NCBI GenBank assembly: GCA_963976875.1
Contig: CAXBML010000002.1
Location: forward strand, 1-64,000
Origin: Berkiella_A sp963976875
Lineage (GTDB): Bacteria > Pseudomonadota > Gammaproteobacteria > Berkiellales > Berkiellaceae
DNA length: 64,000 nt
Direction: 5' to 3'
How positions within the stretch are numbered: the stretch's first letter is position 1; every line of letters starts with the position of its first letter. The translations under genes were made by a program, and so were the position numbers. The notes beneath the pieces were generated by a model. It searched no databases. It had not been told where the DNA came from and saw nothing but the letters and a program-made list of their open reading frames with translations. This document shows positions 24,257 through 33,700 of this stretch, in pieces.

Positions 24257-25537
24257 CTACTCAGTTTCTGTTGGGATGCGAGGATCTAAACTGTTCAGTG
24301 CCATTGTTGTTCTTGGTAATGCAATAAAGTTTGTTTCAGAGTTAGCGTGAGATGTTTTTGGTTTGAATAAGTAGGAGGCAGCAAAATTCAAACTTAAGAT
24401 AATACCCCCGAACCATAAAAATGCATTAACAGATGTTAATATCATCATGGCTGAGCATATAAGAGAGCCCAACATTGAACCTATAGCGTTTATCAAGATA
24501 AGCGAACCAGAAGCACTGACGATATGCTTACTATCAAGATGGTCAATGATATGTGCTAGGCTTAAAGAATAGATAGGGTATGAGAAACCACCCATTAGTA
24601 AAAATAAAAGTGACAGTGATAAAGTATTATTACTGTAAGTTATAATAAGAAAAGTCAGAAAGAATACAAAGCTTCCAACCAAAGAAGCAAATTTGATGGT
24701 GCTCCTTCTGTTGTTTGCGATGTCCGATAATTTGCCTAATGGAAATTGAAAAATCAAAGCGCCCATAAAAGTCATCGCTATGAACAATGAGATATGTCCT
24801 GTGCTGAATTTCTTGAATTCAAGAAACGCACCTAACATTGTCCACATTGAGCCTACAACCATTCCTCCGCACAAACAGCTAATACTGCCATAAGGTATAT
24901 GTTTAACTAACTTTTTAAAATTGATAGGTTCGCTTGCTATCTCAATTGGTTTTGCTTTTGAGCTAATGCATAGCGGTACAATAGATACTGAGAATAACAT
25001 TGACACAATGACAAACTGATGAAATGAGCCTAGTGAGCCAATATTTAGTAATAGTTGACTTACTGAAAAGCTTAAATAGATAAGAACCATGTATATTGAG
25101 AGGACTTGGGCTCTATTGCCATTTGTGGAAAGTGAGTTTAACCAACTTTCAATCACCATATACAAAGCAGCGATGCAGACTCCATACGTGAATCGTAGGA
25201 TCATCCAGCTTGGTAGATTAATAGATAGTAAGAACGCAATAGATAAAGCAGAGGTTAAGGAGCCCAGTGCAGCAAACGCCCGAATATGGCCAACGACAGA
25301 TATTAAACGAGTACAGAGTGAGACGCCAAAAATAAATCCTGCGAAGTAACAAAACCCAATAATACCTACTGATAAACTAGAAAAGGATTCCATTGCCGCC
25401 CTAACACTGAGCATGGTGTTAAGTAACCCATGGCCTAAACATACCAACATAAAGCTGAACAACAGTGCGATAACAGACATCATTGTTGGCAGGAGAGTGT
25501 TTTTGTTTTCGTTTACTACAGCAACTATTTTACTCAC
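24257..25537 (-). CDS. MFS transporter, YcaD-like
   Basis: 426 residues with 12 predicted transmembrane segments in two halves of six, separated by a basic loop near residue 200 (SSKAKPIEIASEP). The segment GVCIAALYMVIESWLNS is typical of the YcaD-like branch of the major facilitator superfamily. It is an inner-membrane transporter whose substrate cannot be predicted. Monocistronic, 268 bases from the transposase. Confidence 0.8.
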   Translation of the reverse strand: MSKIVAVVNENKNTLLPTMMSVIALLFSFMLVCLGHGLLNTMLSVRAAMESFSSLSVGIIGFCYFAGFIFGVSLCTRLISVVGHIRAFAALGSLTSALSIAFLLSINLPSWMILRFTYGVCIAALYMVIESWLNSLSTNGNRAQVLSIYMVLIYLSFSVSQLLLNIGSLGSFHQFVIVSMLFSVSIVPLCISSKAKPIEIASEPINFKKLVKHIPYGSISCLCGGMVVGSMWTMLGAFLEFKKFSTGHISLFIAMTFMGALIFQFPLGKLSDIANNRRSTIKFASLVGSFVFFLTFLIITYSNNTLSLSLLFLLMGGFSYPIYSLSLAHIIDHLDSKHIVSASGSLILINAIGSMLGSLICSAMMILTSVNAFLWFGGIILSLNFAASYLFKPKTSHANSETNFIALPRTTMALNSLDPRIPTETE

Positions 25538-25667
25538 TGATTGCTCCCTTGTACGTGTTCTTGCTTGGTCAGGCTCGTCACGAAATCCAAATCATCTTCT
25601 AGTCTACATGAGCTAGGATGGGCTAGCCAGGGACTCAAGAATGAAGCTTTAAAGAATGGGCAAAGAA

Positions 25668-25732
25668 GTACAGGACATCCTATCAGAGAAACACAGGACA
25701 GAAGTACAGCAGAAGTACAGGACAGCCATGTT
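25668..25732. repeat. REP-like repeats upstream of the transposase
   Basis: Three copies of an AAGTACAGGACA-type unit occur at 25667-25679, 25691-25703 and 25713-25727; the last reads ACAGGACAGCCAT. They are the inverted complement of the GATGGCTGTCCTGT units downstream of the transposase gene. Confidence 0.65.
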
Positions 25733-25805
25733 AATTTTCTTTGTAAAGTTGACCTGGCATTAAATTAATGCATAATGTCAATTAATGTTTGTATTGAGGT
25801 GATTT

Positions 25806-26831
25806 ATGACTGTTTCTCGTTCTGAGCAGATTGATTTAGATGTAACACCTTATTATCATGTGATGAACCGTTGTGTGCGTCGAAGCTGGTTATGTGGCTA
25901 TGACGAGTTGACAAAAACAGATTATTCTCATCGAAAAGAATGGATTGTTGATAGATTAAAGTATTTGTCTAATATTTTTGCTATTAAAATATGTGCTTAT
26001 GCCATCATGAGCAATCATTATCATGTTGTTTTATATGTAGAAGATGAGCGTGCGAGGAACTGGTCTGATAAAGAGGTATTTCGGCGTTGGGAAAGTATTT
26101 TTAAAAAAGATGCGAATTCAAATAAATATAATAAAAATAAGATTAAGTTATGGCGGGAGCGATTAACAAGCATTAGTTGGTTTATGCGTTGTTTGAATGA
26201 GCGTATCGCAAGAGATGTCAATGAAGAAGATGATTGTAAGGGGCGATTTTGGGAGGGGCGATTTAAGTCACAAGCTTTATTGGATGACGTTGCGGTATTA
26301 AGCGCCATGGTATATGTTGACTTAAATCCAATTAGAGCAGGAATAGCGAAAACTCCAGAAACCTCTAAATTTACATCGATATATGAACGAATAAATTATA
26401 TAAATAAACAGTTAAATAAAAATAATCACAAATATGTTCCACAAGAAAGCACGAGTGGAGTAGAAATATTAGAGAACCTGCCACAACCAAAAGCATTAGT
26501 GCCATTCGCTCCTAGAATAGATGAAGACACGTTAGCCATTAATTTTAAATTATCTGATTATTTAGAATTAGTCGATTACACAGGTAAAACTATTCGGGAT
26601 GATAAAAATGTAGGTGCGATACCTGAGTGCTTATCACCTATACTTTATAGGCTAGGATTTGGGGCCAATCATTGGGTTAATTTTATTCAAAACCTGGGTT
26701 CCAGATTTTCATACGCTATTGGGAGTGAGGTTTTACTCGTTAATTTTAGTAAAAAGAAAAATGGTTTCCAAAAGAGTATAAAGAGTATAAGTCAAACAAA
26801 GAAATTATACGCAAGTAATATTCCATCATAA
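25806..26831 (+). mobile_element. REP-associated tyrosine transposase (RAYT / IS200-like, Y1)
   Basis: 341 residues. The N-terminal half is the Y1 transposase fold: start motif TPYYHVMNRCVRRSWLCG (15-32), the HUH motif in NHYHVV (about 70-75), and the catalytic Tyr in AMVYVDLNPIRAG. It cuts and rejoins single-stranded DNA at hairpins. The gene is intact and bracketed by short repeats in opposite orientation (25668-25732 and 26953-27021) rather than by IS200 ends, which is how RAYT genes and their REP sequences are arranged. The C-terminal 120 residues are an extension common in this branch. A solo repeat copy lies at 19203. Probably a domesticated or self-limiting element. Confidence 0.85.
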
Positions 26832-26952
26832 AAGTAACATTAAAATTCTGCACATAAGTATTTAGTAAAATATTCCCTCCAATTTAATTGTTTAGATCTA
26901 ACAAAAATTTTGAACATGATCGTGCATTGGTTGTGTTGTCGCTTCGTGTTTA

Positions 26953-27021
26953 GAGGATGGCTGTCCTGTTATTGGGGGCTGCAGTTTTGTGTTTGGAGGA
27001 TGGCTGTCCTGTTATGGGGGC
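26953..27021. repeat. REP-like direct repeats downstream of the transposase
   Basis: Two nearly identical units, GAGGATGGCTGTCCTGTTAT followed by T(0-1) and GGGGGC, lie at 26953-26979 and 26995-27021, 42 bases apart. They are inverted relative to the upstream units. Confidence 0.75.
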
Positions 27022-27106
27022 AATAGATGATTGGTACTGGACAAAAATGAGCGTTCAGAATACTATGCATCAAGCAAAATGAATGTATAACACTTAAGTG
27101 ATATGT

Positions 27107-27628
27107 ATGGGAAAAATCAGGTTAAAGGCTCGGTTGCCTAATCCAAGTCAGCTTCAAAATAGTAAGCTGTTTAAGATATTTGGAAGTTTATTAGGCGAAC
27201 CAAGATTATGGCATTTTAATCGTACTTCTGTTGCATCTGCAGTCAGTATAGGTCTGTTTGTGGCCTATATTCCTTGCATTGGACATATGCTAATGGCAGG
27301 ATTGCTGGCTATTTGGTTTAGAGCTAATTTACCGTTATCTGTCGCTTTGGTTTGGTTGGTCAACCCTTTGACTGCTATCCCATTACTGGGCTTTGGCTAT
27401 TATATTGGCACAAAAATATTATCTCAGTCAGTTTGTGATTTAAATTTCCACTCTTTTAGTATTTTACATGAAGTATGGCAGCCGTTGTTGTTGGGATGTA
27501 CCTTGTGCGGTATTGTCTTAGCCATATTAGGTAATATATTTGTCCGTATATACTGGCGATTTCATCTTGGGAAAAAATGGAAACTTCGCAACAGTCGCAG
27601 ATCTAGATATTTAGAATTAAATGCATGA
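27107..27628 (+). CDS. DUF2062 membrane protein
   Basis: 173 residues from the ATG at 27107 (GTG 27098 is an alternative). A basic N-terminus is followed by RLWHFNRTSVASAVSIGLFVAYIPCIGHML and the LVWLVNPLTAIPLLGFGYYIG segment, the DUF2062 signature. Two to four hydrophobic segments (about 45-75, 85-110, 130-155) and an Arg/Lys-rich tail indicate an inner-membrane protein. Function unknown; widespread in gammaproteobacteria. Confidence 0.75.
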   Translation: MGKIRLKARLPNPSQLQNSKLFKIFGSLLGEPRLWHFNRTSVASAVSIGLFVAYIPCIGHMLMAGLLAIWFRANLPLSVALVWLVNPLTAIPLLGFGYYIGTKILSQSVCDLNFHSFSILHEVWQPLLLGCTLCGIVLAILGNIFVRIYWRFHLGKKWKLRNSRRSRYLELNA

Positions 27629-27671
27629 CTGAAAGATTAGATTAAAGCATCCGCGCTATCAATTATTCTAT

Positions 27672-28028
27672 TTAAGTTAATATTTGTAGCATTAAATCTA
27701 TCATCTTGGGCTCTTCACCCAGCGCGGCTAAAAATTGCACATCTGTATTTTTTAAATGCGAGTTCTTAACAATATTAGGTATATCTTTAGCGACATGATT
27801 TCCCGCATGAAGAAAATAGGGAAAAATAGCCACTTTTAATGTGGTATTGCTTTTGGGGAGTGAGTCAATTGTCTCTACCAAAGAAGGTGATGCAAATTCT
27901 AAAAAACTGAGCTCAATTAAGTCATATTTTTTTTGTAGACTTGGTTTTATCTTATCAACTAAATTGACGAATCTTTGGTTGGCGAGCTCATTTCTACTAC
28001 CATGTGCCACAATAATTAATGCCTTCAT
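27672..28028 (-). CDS. sirohydrochlorin chelatase-like protein (short CbiX)
   Basis: 118 residues, the length of the short CbiX form that works as a dimer. VAHGSR with His9 and FLHAGNHV with His74 and His78 are the metal-handling His residues of the CbiX/SirB family, which inserts Co, Ni or Fe into sirohydrochlorin-type tetrapyrroles. No cobalamin or siroheme genes are nearby, so which metal is used cannot be told. It lies 52 bases downstream of phrB on the same strand and may be co-transcribed with it. Confidence 0.8.
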   Translation of the reverse strand: MKALIIVAHGSRNELANQRFVNLVDKIKPSLQKKYDLIELSFLEFASPSLVETIDSLPKSNTTLKVAIFPYFLHAGNHVAKDIPNIVKNSHLKNTDVQFLAALGEEPKMIDLMLQILT

Positions 28029-28080
28029 AAGTCCCCTGATAGTGAGTCTAAATTCTAATTCTATAGCGATTAACCCTATT

Positions 28081-29517
28081 TTATATGTTCTTATAAGATT
28101 CTAATGCTAAGATCCTTGCTTCTTTGTGATCAACGATAGGGCATGGATAATCATGTCCCAATGTAATATTGGCTTGGCTGAGTATATTTTTAGGAGCCAA
28201 CCATGGCGTATGAATATATTTGTTACCTAGCTTGGATAGCTCGGGGATCCATTTTTTAACGTATACGCCATCAGGGTCAAATTTTTCACCCTGTAGTGTT
28301 GGGTTGAAGATACGAAAATAAGGTGCGGCATCTGCGCCACATCCTTGAACCCATTGCCACGAACAGACATTATTAGCAAGATCGGCATCAAGCAAAGTAT
28401 CCCAGAACCACTCTTCTCCCTTCTTCCAATGGATTAATAAATGTTTCGTTAAGAAAGAGGCTGTGATCATTCTGACTCTGTTATGCATATATCCTGTATG
28501 CCACAGCTCCCTCATGCCCGCATCCACGATGGGGTAGCCAGTCTGACCTGTCTGCCATTTTTTTAATTTAGCTTTGCTATTTTTCCAGGGAAAGTTATCA
28601 AATTTTTTATTAAAATTACGTTTGGGAAGATTATCATTGTGAAATAGTAAGTAATAACTAAAATCACGCCAGTATAGCTGTCGAATAAAACATTCTATAT
28701 TTGCAGAATGCATTTTTTCTATTTGCTGTTGTTGAACTGCTTTTTGGCGAGTTTGGTTTAAACTGATCTCTCCAAAGTGAATGTGAGCAGATAAGCGCGA
28801 GGAATGATTGGGTTCAGGGAAATCTCGGCCTTGCTTATATTCACTTAGGCTATTTTCCATAAAGTCTTGTAGCGCCTGTTGTGCCCCTATTTCACCTGGT
28901 GTTGCATAATCTTTAAAATTATTAGCCCAATTTGGCTTTTTAGGACACAACGCCCAATCTTGGAGTGATTCACTTTTGGGTGTTGTTAAGGGATAGGGCT
29001 GAGCTTGTGTAGGTGTTTTTATGACTTTGCTTGTGCTGACATAGGTGGTTGCTTTTTTATAAAAGCTGGTAAACACTTTATAAGGTTCATTTTGGCCATT
29101 AAGTATTTTGTCCGGTGAGATGATAACGTTCGAATGAAAAGTGTTTTGTTGGATATCATTGGTGGTACATAATTGTTCTAGCTTGGCGTCAATGGCCAAT
29201 TGTTCTGGTTCAAATACAGTATTAAAATTTATGGCGCTAATATTATTGTCTTTTATAATTTTTTTAAAGATATCTAAAGTGCAGCCTTGATGCAGAGATA
29301 GATTGAGTCCTATCTGTTTAAGGCTTTTATTTAATGCAATCAGACTGTGGTGAAGCCACCATTTTTGGGCGGAACCCATAGGTCTTGCATTTTTCTCATC
29401 TAATATGTAGAGACAAAGGATATTGTTTTTTTCTTTACAGGCAGAATGTAAGGCTGGATTATCAAATAACCGCAAGTCTCTTCTAAACCAAACAATTTGA
29501 ACGCCATTTGATACCAC
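28081..29517 (-). CDS. phrB: deoxyribodipyrimidine photolyase
   Basis: 478 residues with a GTG start (AAGGATAAGG upstream). Residues 7-165 form the antenna-binding domain (VWFRRDLRLFDNPAL) and about 200-470 the FAD domain with YWRDFSYYLL, TGYPIVDAGMRELWHTGYMH, NRVRMITASF and WQWVQGCGADAAPYFRIFNP, all conserved in class I CPD photolyases. It repairs UV-induced cyclobutane dimers using blue light. Divergent from the ybgA-like gene 97 bases away; the same two families neighbour each other in enterobacteria (ybgA-phr), which supports the call. Confidence 0.95.
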   Translation of the reverse strand: MVSNGVQIVWFRRDLRLFDNPALHSACKEKNNILCLYILDEKNARPMGSAQKWWLHHSLIALNKSLKQIGLNLSLHQGCTLDIFKKIIKDNNISAINFNTVFEPEQLAIDAKLEQLCTTNDIQQNTFHSNVIISPDKILNGQNEPYKVFTSFYKKATTYVSTSKVIKTPTQAQPYPLTTPKSESLQDWALCPKKPNWANNFKDYATPGEIGAQQALQDFMENSLSEYKQGRDFPEPNHSSRLSAHIHFGEISLNQTRQKAVQQQQIEKMHSANIECFIRQLYWRDFSYYLLFHNDNLPKRNFNKKFDNFPWKNSKAKLKKWQTGQTGYPIVDAGMRELWHTGYMHNRVRMITASFLTKHLLIHWKKGEEWFWDTLLDADLANNVCSWQWVQGCGADAAPYFRIFNPTLQGEKFDPDGVYVKKWIPELSKLGNKYIHTPWLAPKNILSQANITLGHDYPCPIVDHKEARILALESYKNI

Positions 29518-29614
29518 TGTACCTTATCCTTATCCAATTAATGGGTGTAATAATATATACTAAATATATCAATCATGCATGTTATCACATTAAATTAATT
29601 AAGGCTTATTACTT

Positions 29615-30562
29615 ATGAGTGTAGGAAAGATTAAAGTTGGCGTCAGTAGTTGCTTGCTTGGAGAAGAAGTTCGTCACGATGGTGGTGCCAAACGTCAAGC
29701 ATTTTTGACGGATGTTCTTGTAAACTACTTTGATTTAATTCCAACATGTCCAGAAGTGGACATAGGGTTAGGTGTGCCAAGGCCTACTATACATTTGATA
29801 GGTGATCCTAAGTCCCCTAATTTAGTTTTTGTCAGAGACCACTCAAATGACATAACAGATAAAATGCAAAAATATGCAACTAAAAGAGCAAGCCAGTTAA
29901 AAGGATTGTCAGGCTACATCTTCAAGAAGAACTCGCCCACTTGTGGACCAGATGTAAAAGTATATCAGACTGTTCCCAAACCGCCCAAAAGGGGTATAGG
30001 CGTATTTTACAAGGCATTTTGTGAAACACATCCTCTTTTGCCTGTAGAAGATGAGGGAAGATTAAATGATCCCAACTTGCGTGCAAATTTTATTGAGCGT
30101 GTTTTTTTATTGCATAAGTGGCAAGCTGCAATGAAAAAAGGTGTCACGGCTAAAAAACTGGTTGATTTTCATTCTCAGCATAAACTGGCTTTGATGTCTC
30201 ATAACTTGAGTGCTTATAAACGGCTGGGGGTTATGATCGCGAATATTAATAAAAAAGATTTATCTGGTTTCGCAGATGATTATATTCAAGAGATAATGCT
30301 TGCCTTTAAATATATTGCGAACACAAAAAAAGTAGCGAATGTCCTACATCATTGCATGGGGTATTTGAAAAGAGAGATTTCAAGTCTGGATAAGCAGGAA
30401 CTATTAAAGACAATTGAGGAGTATCGTTTGGGAAGATTACCCCTTATTGTGCCAGTAACGCTTTTGAAGCATCATTTAATGCATTATCCTAACGATTATC
30501 TTTGCAATCAGAGTTTTTTAAACCCATATCCAGATGAATTAATGCTACGAAATAAAATATAA
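29615..30562 (+). CDS. YbgA-type DUF523-DUF1722 fusion protein
   Basis: 315 residues. The DUF523 half (5-150) has the three cysteine-containing motifs SSCLLG, TCPEVDIGLG and SPTCGP, which in the related desulfurase TudS hold a [4Fe-4S] cluster. The DUF1722 half (about 190-305) has DFHSQHKLALMSHN and YRLGRLPLIVP. The exact reaction is unknown. Divergent from phrB, an arrangement that echoes ybgA-phr of enterobacteria and suggests a light- or UV-related partnership. A hairpin follows the stop codon. Confidence 0.85.
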   Translation: MSVGKIKVGVSSCLLGEEVRHDGGAKRQAFLTDVLVNYFDLIPTCPEVDIGLGVPRPTIHLIGDPKSPNLVFVRDHSNDITDKMQKYATKRASQLKGLSGYIFKKNSPTCGPDVKVYQTVPKPPKRGIGVFYKAFCETHPLLPVEDEGRLNDPNLRANFIERVFLLHKWQAAMKKGVTAKKLVDFHSQHKLALMSHNLSAYKRLGVMIANINKKDLSGFADDYIQEIMLAFKYIANTKKVANVLHHCMGYLKREISSLDKQELLKTIEEYRLGRLPLIVPVTLLKHHLMHYPNDYLCNQSFLNPYPDELMLRNKI

Positions 30563-30894
30563 AAACTCAGCGGTTCGATTGTGTGCTGGTGTTGTCAAAA
30601 ATATTAACCAGCCTGGACAACCGCTGAGAAAGTATTTGAATATTGTAGAGGTTGTTCGTTGCCTCTCGTTGGTTGCGGCAGTAGGCGAGTTGTTGAAAAA
30701 CAATGCATAGTGCCGTATAAATCGGCTTATCAAGAGCTTATCCATGCGCTATGAAGTATATACACTAAAAAACAAGGCAGTATATTATGGCCGCAAGGTT
30801 TGGTGTGTTAATATCACCGTAAATTATATGAAGTCAATACATCCGAATAGACAAAGGAGGTTTATTTAGTATCATTAAAAATTAGAGGTATTAT
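30563..30894. other. intergenic region with a large hairpin
   Basis: 332 bases. Directly after the stop, CTCAGCGGTT (30566-30575) pairs with AACCGCTGAG (30619-30628); inside, CTGGT pairs with ACCAG. There is no T tract, so it may be an RNA-stability element or an unusual terminator. An AAAGGAGG ribosome-binding-like motif at 30854-30861 is not followed by a start codon at normal spacing. No gene supported. Confidence 0.45.
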
Positions 30895-31908
30895 ATGTTA
30901 AGCGCTCCTGTTCCCATCTCTCCCATTAAAAAAGCAACATCATCTGGTTACTCAGTGTCTCCCGGATATATGCCTTTTGAGCGGGCCTTGGTAGGTCACA
31001 AGGTGGCCCCCTTCCGATTACGGCATTACGTTAGAAATAATACAGAATATACATTGCTTACTACGCTGCCTACTCAGGAAGCATTGAATACACTGCTCAT
31101 TTTAAATCCCTATATACAAGACAAAATATTACATGCACTGCAAATGACTTATTCATATGTTACGGAACGCATACCGACCGAAGGGGCAGAGCATTATTTC
31201 TGCCATGTGGCCGCCACGGTATATTATGAAGAACATACTGGTATTGACATAAAAGGCAGACAGCATTATAAAAAAGCATCCAGTTTAAGTTTAATGCTCA
31301 AAAACCTATTAGATGAATACCAAACGCCTTTATTTCATCGTCGTCTAACTGATGAGCAAAGTATGGTTTTAACTGTATTTACTAAAATATTAGCAGCGCA
31401 TAAAGTTGCAACTGATAATGCGCTACAAATCATTTCTGAAGAAAAAAAACGGCATTTGCAAACTTATCAAAATCATACGGTTGATATGAAACCCGTTCTT
31501 TTATCGCCGCAAAAAGTATCAGCCGTTAGTACTAGCTACCCAGCTATAAACTTAAAAAATAAAACCCCCAAAAAAATGTCGAAACAGGATATAGATTCAG
31601 TCAATATGATTAAATCAAGAAGAAGCGAAATAGATGCTGAATTTGACAATCTATCTAGCTCTTCTTCAGATGAAGAGCTTAGGCAGTCAAAATTTTGTGA
31701 ATTAGACGACGAAGAGTTTTTAATGCACTCGTTTAAGAGCAAGCTCATTTTTAATGAGGTTTTTGACGCGGGGAGCACCTCATCATCTTCGCAGTACTGG
31801 GATTCTAGTGATGAGTTAATAGAAGACTTTGAGCTGGATGACGATTTCCAAATATCTCACGATATATTGGTTGAGACGGCGTCATTGGTAAAGAGGAAAC
31901 TATTCTAA
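30895..31908 (+). CDS. hypothetical protein with acidic Ser-rich tail, effector candidate
   Basis: 337 residues with AGAGG before the ATG. Residues about 20-190 are a folded, mostly helical part (LPTQEALNTLLILNPYIQDK; VTERIPTEGAEHYFCHV). Residues about 230-325 are acidic and serine-rich (LSSSSSDEELRQ; STSSSSQYWDSSDE), resembling casein-kinase-type phosphorylation sites. No signal peptide or membrane span, and no family recognised. The composition, with a Glu/Ser-rich C-terminus, is common among type IV effectors of Legionella and Coxiella, but this is suggestive only. Confidence 0.6.
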   Translation: MLSAPVPISPIKKATSSGYSVSPGYMPFERALVGHKVAPFRLRHYVRNNTEYTLLTTLPTQEALNTLLILNPYIQDKILHALQMTYSYVTERIPTEGAEHYFCHVAATVYYEEHTGIDIKGRQHYKKASSLSLMLKNLLDEYQTPLFHRRLTDEQSMVLTVFTKILAAHKVATDNALQIISEEKKRHLQTYQNHTVDMKPVLLSPQKVSAVSTSYPAINLKNKTPKKMSKQDIDSVNMIKSRRSEIDAEFDNLSSSSSDEELRQSKFCELDDEEFLMHSFKSKLIFNEVFDAGSTSSSSQYWDSSDELIEDFELDDDFQISHDILVETASLVKRKLF

Positions 31909-32160
31909 TCAAATACCTAATACTATTCCGTGGTTTTAATCAATATAGCGCCTATGCCATTATTTTTTTTTGCTTTAATAGTGTCACCGGCACAGTCTTT
32001 GATTGTGCTCGTACTTTGGATCTCAAGCTGTTTTTAAATAATTAAGATGACTGCTTTCTTCTTGTCTTTGTATTGGCACCATTTATCGTGTTTCTGTTTG
32101 TGTTATATAATATGGAACTTATACTTGAGGTATAAATTATATTTTTTGAGGAGCCGTATA

Positions 32161-32442
32161 ATGAGCTTAGGTGGTATACAAGCGTTGATTAAACAGTTTG
32201 ATAGTCAAAAAGCATCGAATGCTGAAAAGAGGCGTATAATAGATACGTCTGCTGACAAAGTATTGGCCACGGGACTTGTTTCAAATGCACCAGAAAATAA
32301 TCAAACGGTCCTCTTAGCCTATGCAAATGAAAGGCGAAAAGAAGAGTTGACTAATTTGCAGATGATGCTTGATATGGCAGATGAGCTTCAGCTGAGCGTC
32401 AGTGAAAGAACTGAGATTAGTCAGAAGATACGGACATTTTAA
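32161..32442 (+). CDS. small helical hypothetical protein
   Basis: 93 residues from the ATG at 32161, chosen because GAGGAG precedes it; an upstream ATG at 32047 has no ribosome-binding site. The sequence is charged and helical (KRRIIDTSADKVLATGLV; NERRKEELTNLQMMLDMADELQ) with no motif I recognise. It lies alone between an unknown gene and alkC. Confidence 0.6.
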   Translation: MSLGGIQALIKQFDSQKASNAEKRRIIDTSADKVLATGLVSNAPENNQTVLLAYANERRKEELTNLQMMLDMADELQLSVSERTEISQKIRTF

Positions 32443-32598
32443 CTGACTGTATTCGCTTTAATACAATACATTTGTTAGAGAGGCCTTGGAAGATCTCTTC
32501 GCGTGTTATGGTTTTATTACCACATGTATTTCGGATATAATATGCTCTTGCGCATGAATATAGTTAATATCTAAAAAGTGCAATGAGATCAAATACAA

Positions 32599-33690
32599 AT
32601 GGCTGAACCATTAAAAAATTATTATAATAAAAAATTCATCAAAAATATTGCCAAAGCAATGAAGGCGATTCATTCAGATTTCAATGATCGTTACTTTATG
32701 CAGCTTATTTTTGATGACGCTTGGGATTCAAGAGAGCTAAAAGATCGCATGCGGCATGTGACCATTAGTTTGGGGACAATTTTGCCAAAGGACTATGAGA
32801 CGTCTATTAACATATTAAAATCTGCCGCACCCCTAATGCATGGTGTTTCTGATTTTGGTGGATTTTTAAATATGTTTTTTCCAGACTTTGTTGAGATGTA
32901 TGGACAGGCGGATTGGGAGCCATCTATCTTGGCATTAGAATTTTTTACGCCATATTCTTCTTCTGAGTTTGCGGTGCGACCATTCATAAAGCAAGATTCC
33001 AAGCGTATGATGAAGCAAATGAAGTTATGGGCTAAACATGACAACTATCATGTACGACGGTTGGCGAGTGAAGGTTGTCGTCCAAGACTACCTTGGGCAA
33101 TGGCCTTACCTGACTTTAAACAGGATCCTTCTGCTATATTACCTATCTTAAACATCTTAAAAAATGATGAGCAAGAATATGTGCGCCGTTCTGTTGCTAA
33201 TAATCTTAATGATATTGCCAAAGACAACCCTGATATTGTGATTAATATTGCACAAAAATGGTATGGCAAAAACGAAACAACAAATAGATTGGTTAAGCAC
33301 GCCTGTCGAACGCTACTCAAATCAGGCAATAAAGAGGCATTGACTATTTTTGGGTTCACTGATACAGCCGGTGTAAACGTTAAAAATTTAAAAACACAAG
33401 AAAAAGACATCAAGATTAGTGAGTCGCTAGCATTTTCTTTTGATGTGATTGTGAAAAAAGTAAGCAAGTTACGAGTTGAATATGCAATCGATTACATGAA
33501 AGCAAATGGAACAAAATCTCGTAAGATTTTTCAAATAAGAGAAGGGCATTATGAAAAAGGAATTTTCAGGTTATCAAAGCAACATTCATTTAGAGAAATG
33601 AGCACACGCAAGCATTATGCTGGCAAACATTATATTGCGATAATCGTGAACGGCCTTGAAATGGAAAATATTTCTTTTAATGTCAAATAA
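32599..33690 (+). CDS. alkC: DNA alkylation repair glycosylase with C-terminal Ig-like domain
   Basis: 363 residues. Residues 1-260 are ALK-type HEAT repeats (YHVRRLASEGCRPRLPWAMAL, then EYVRRSVANNLNDIAKDNPD, then RLVKHACRTLLKSGN), the superhelix of AlkC/AlkD glycosylases that excise cationic alkylated bases such as 3-methyladenine and 3-methylcytosine without base flipping. Residues about 270-363 are beta-rich (KVSKLRVEYAIDYMKANGT; SFREMSTRKHYAGKHYI), matching the Ig-like domain described on some AlkC proteins. No other repair gene adjoins. Assignment to AlkC rather than AlkD rests mainly on this extra domain and the total length. Confidence 0.8.
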   Translation: MAEPLKNYYNKKFIKNIAKAMKAIHSDFNDRYFMQLIFDDAWDSRELKDRMRHVTISLGTILPKDYETSINILKSAAPLMHGVSDFGGFLNMFFPDFVEMYGQADWEPSILALEFFTPYSSSEFAVRPFIKQDSKRMMKQMKLWAKHDNYHVRRLASEGCRPRLPWAMALPDFKQDPSAILPILNILKNDEQEYVRRSVANNLNDIAKDNPDIVINIAQKWYGKNETTNRLVKHACRTLLKSGNKEALTIFGFTDTAGVNVKNLKTQEKDIKISESLAFSFDVIVKKVSKLRVEYAIDYMKANGTKSRKIFQIREGHYEKGIFRLSKQHSFREMSTRKHYAGKHYIAIIVNGLEMENISFNVK

Positions 33691-33700
33691 GATAGGCAAT

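Noticed and set aside
30545..30745. 66-residue minus-strand frame
   Set aside because: It overlaps the hairpin after the ybgA-type gene, has no ribosome-binding site and no recognisable feature.
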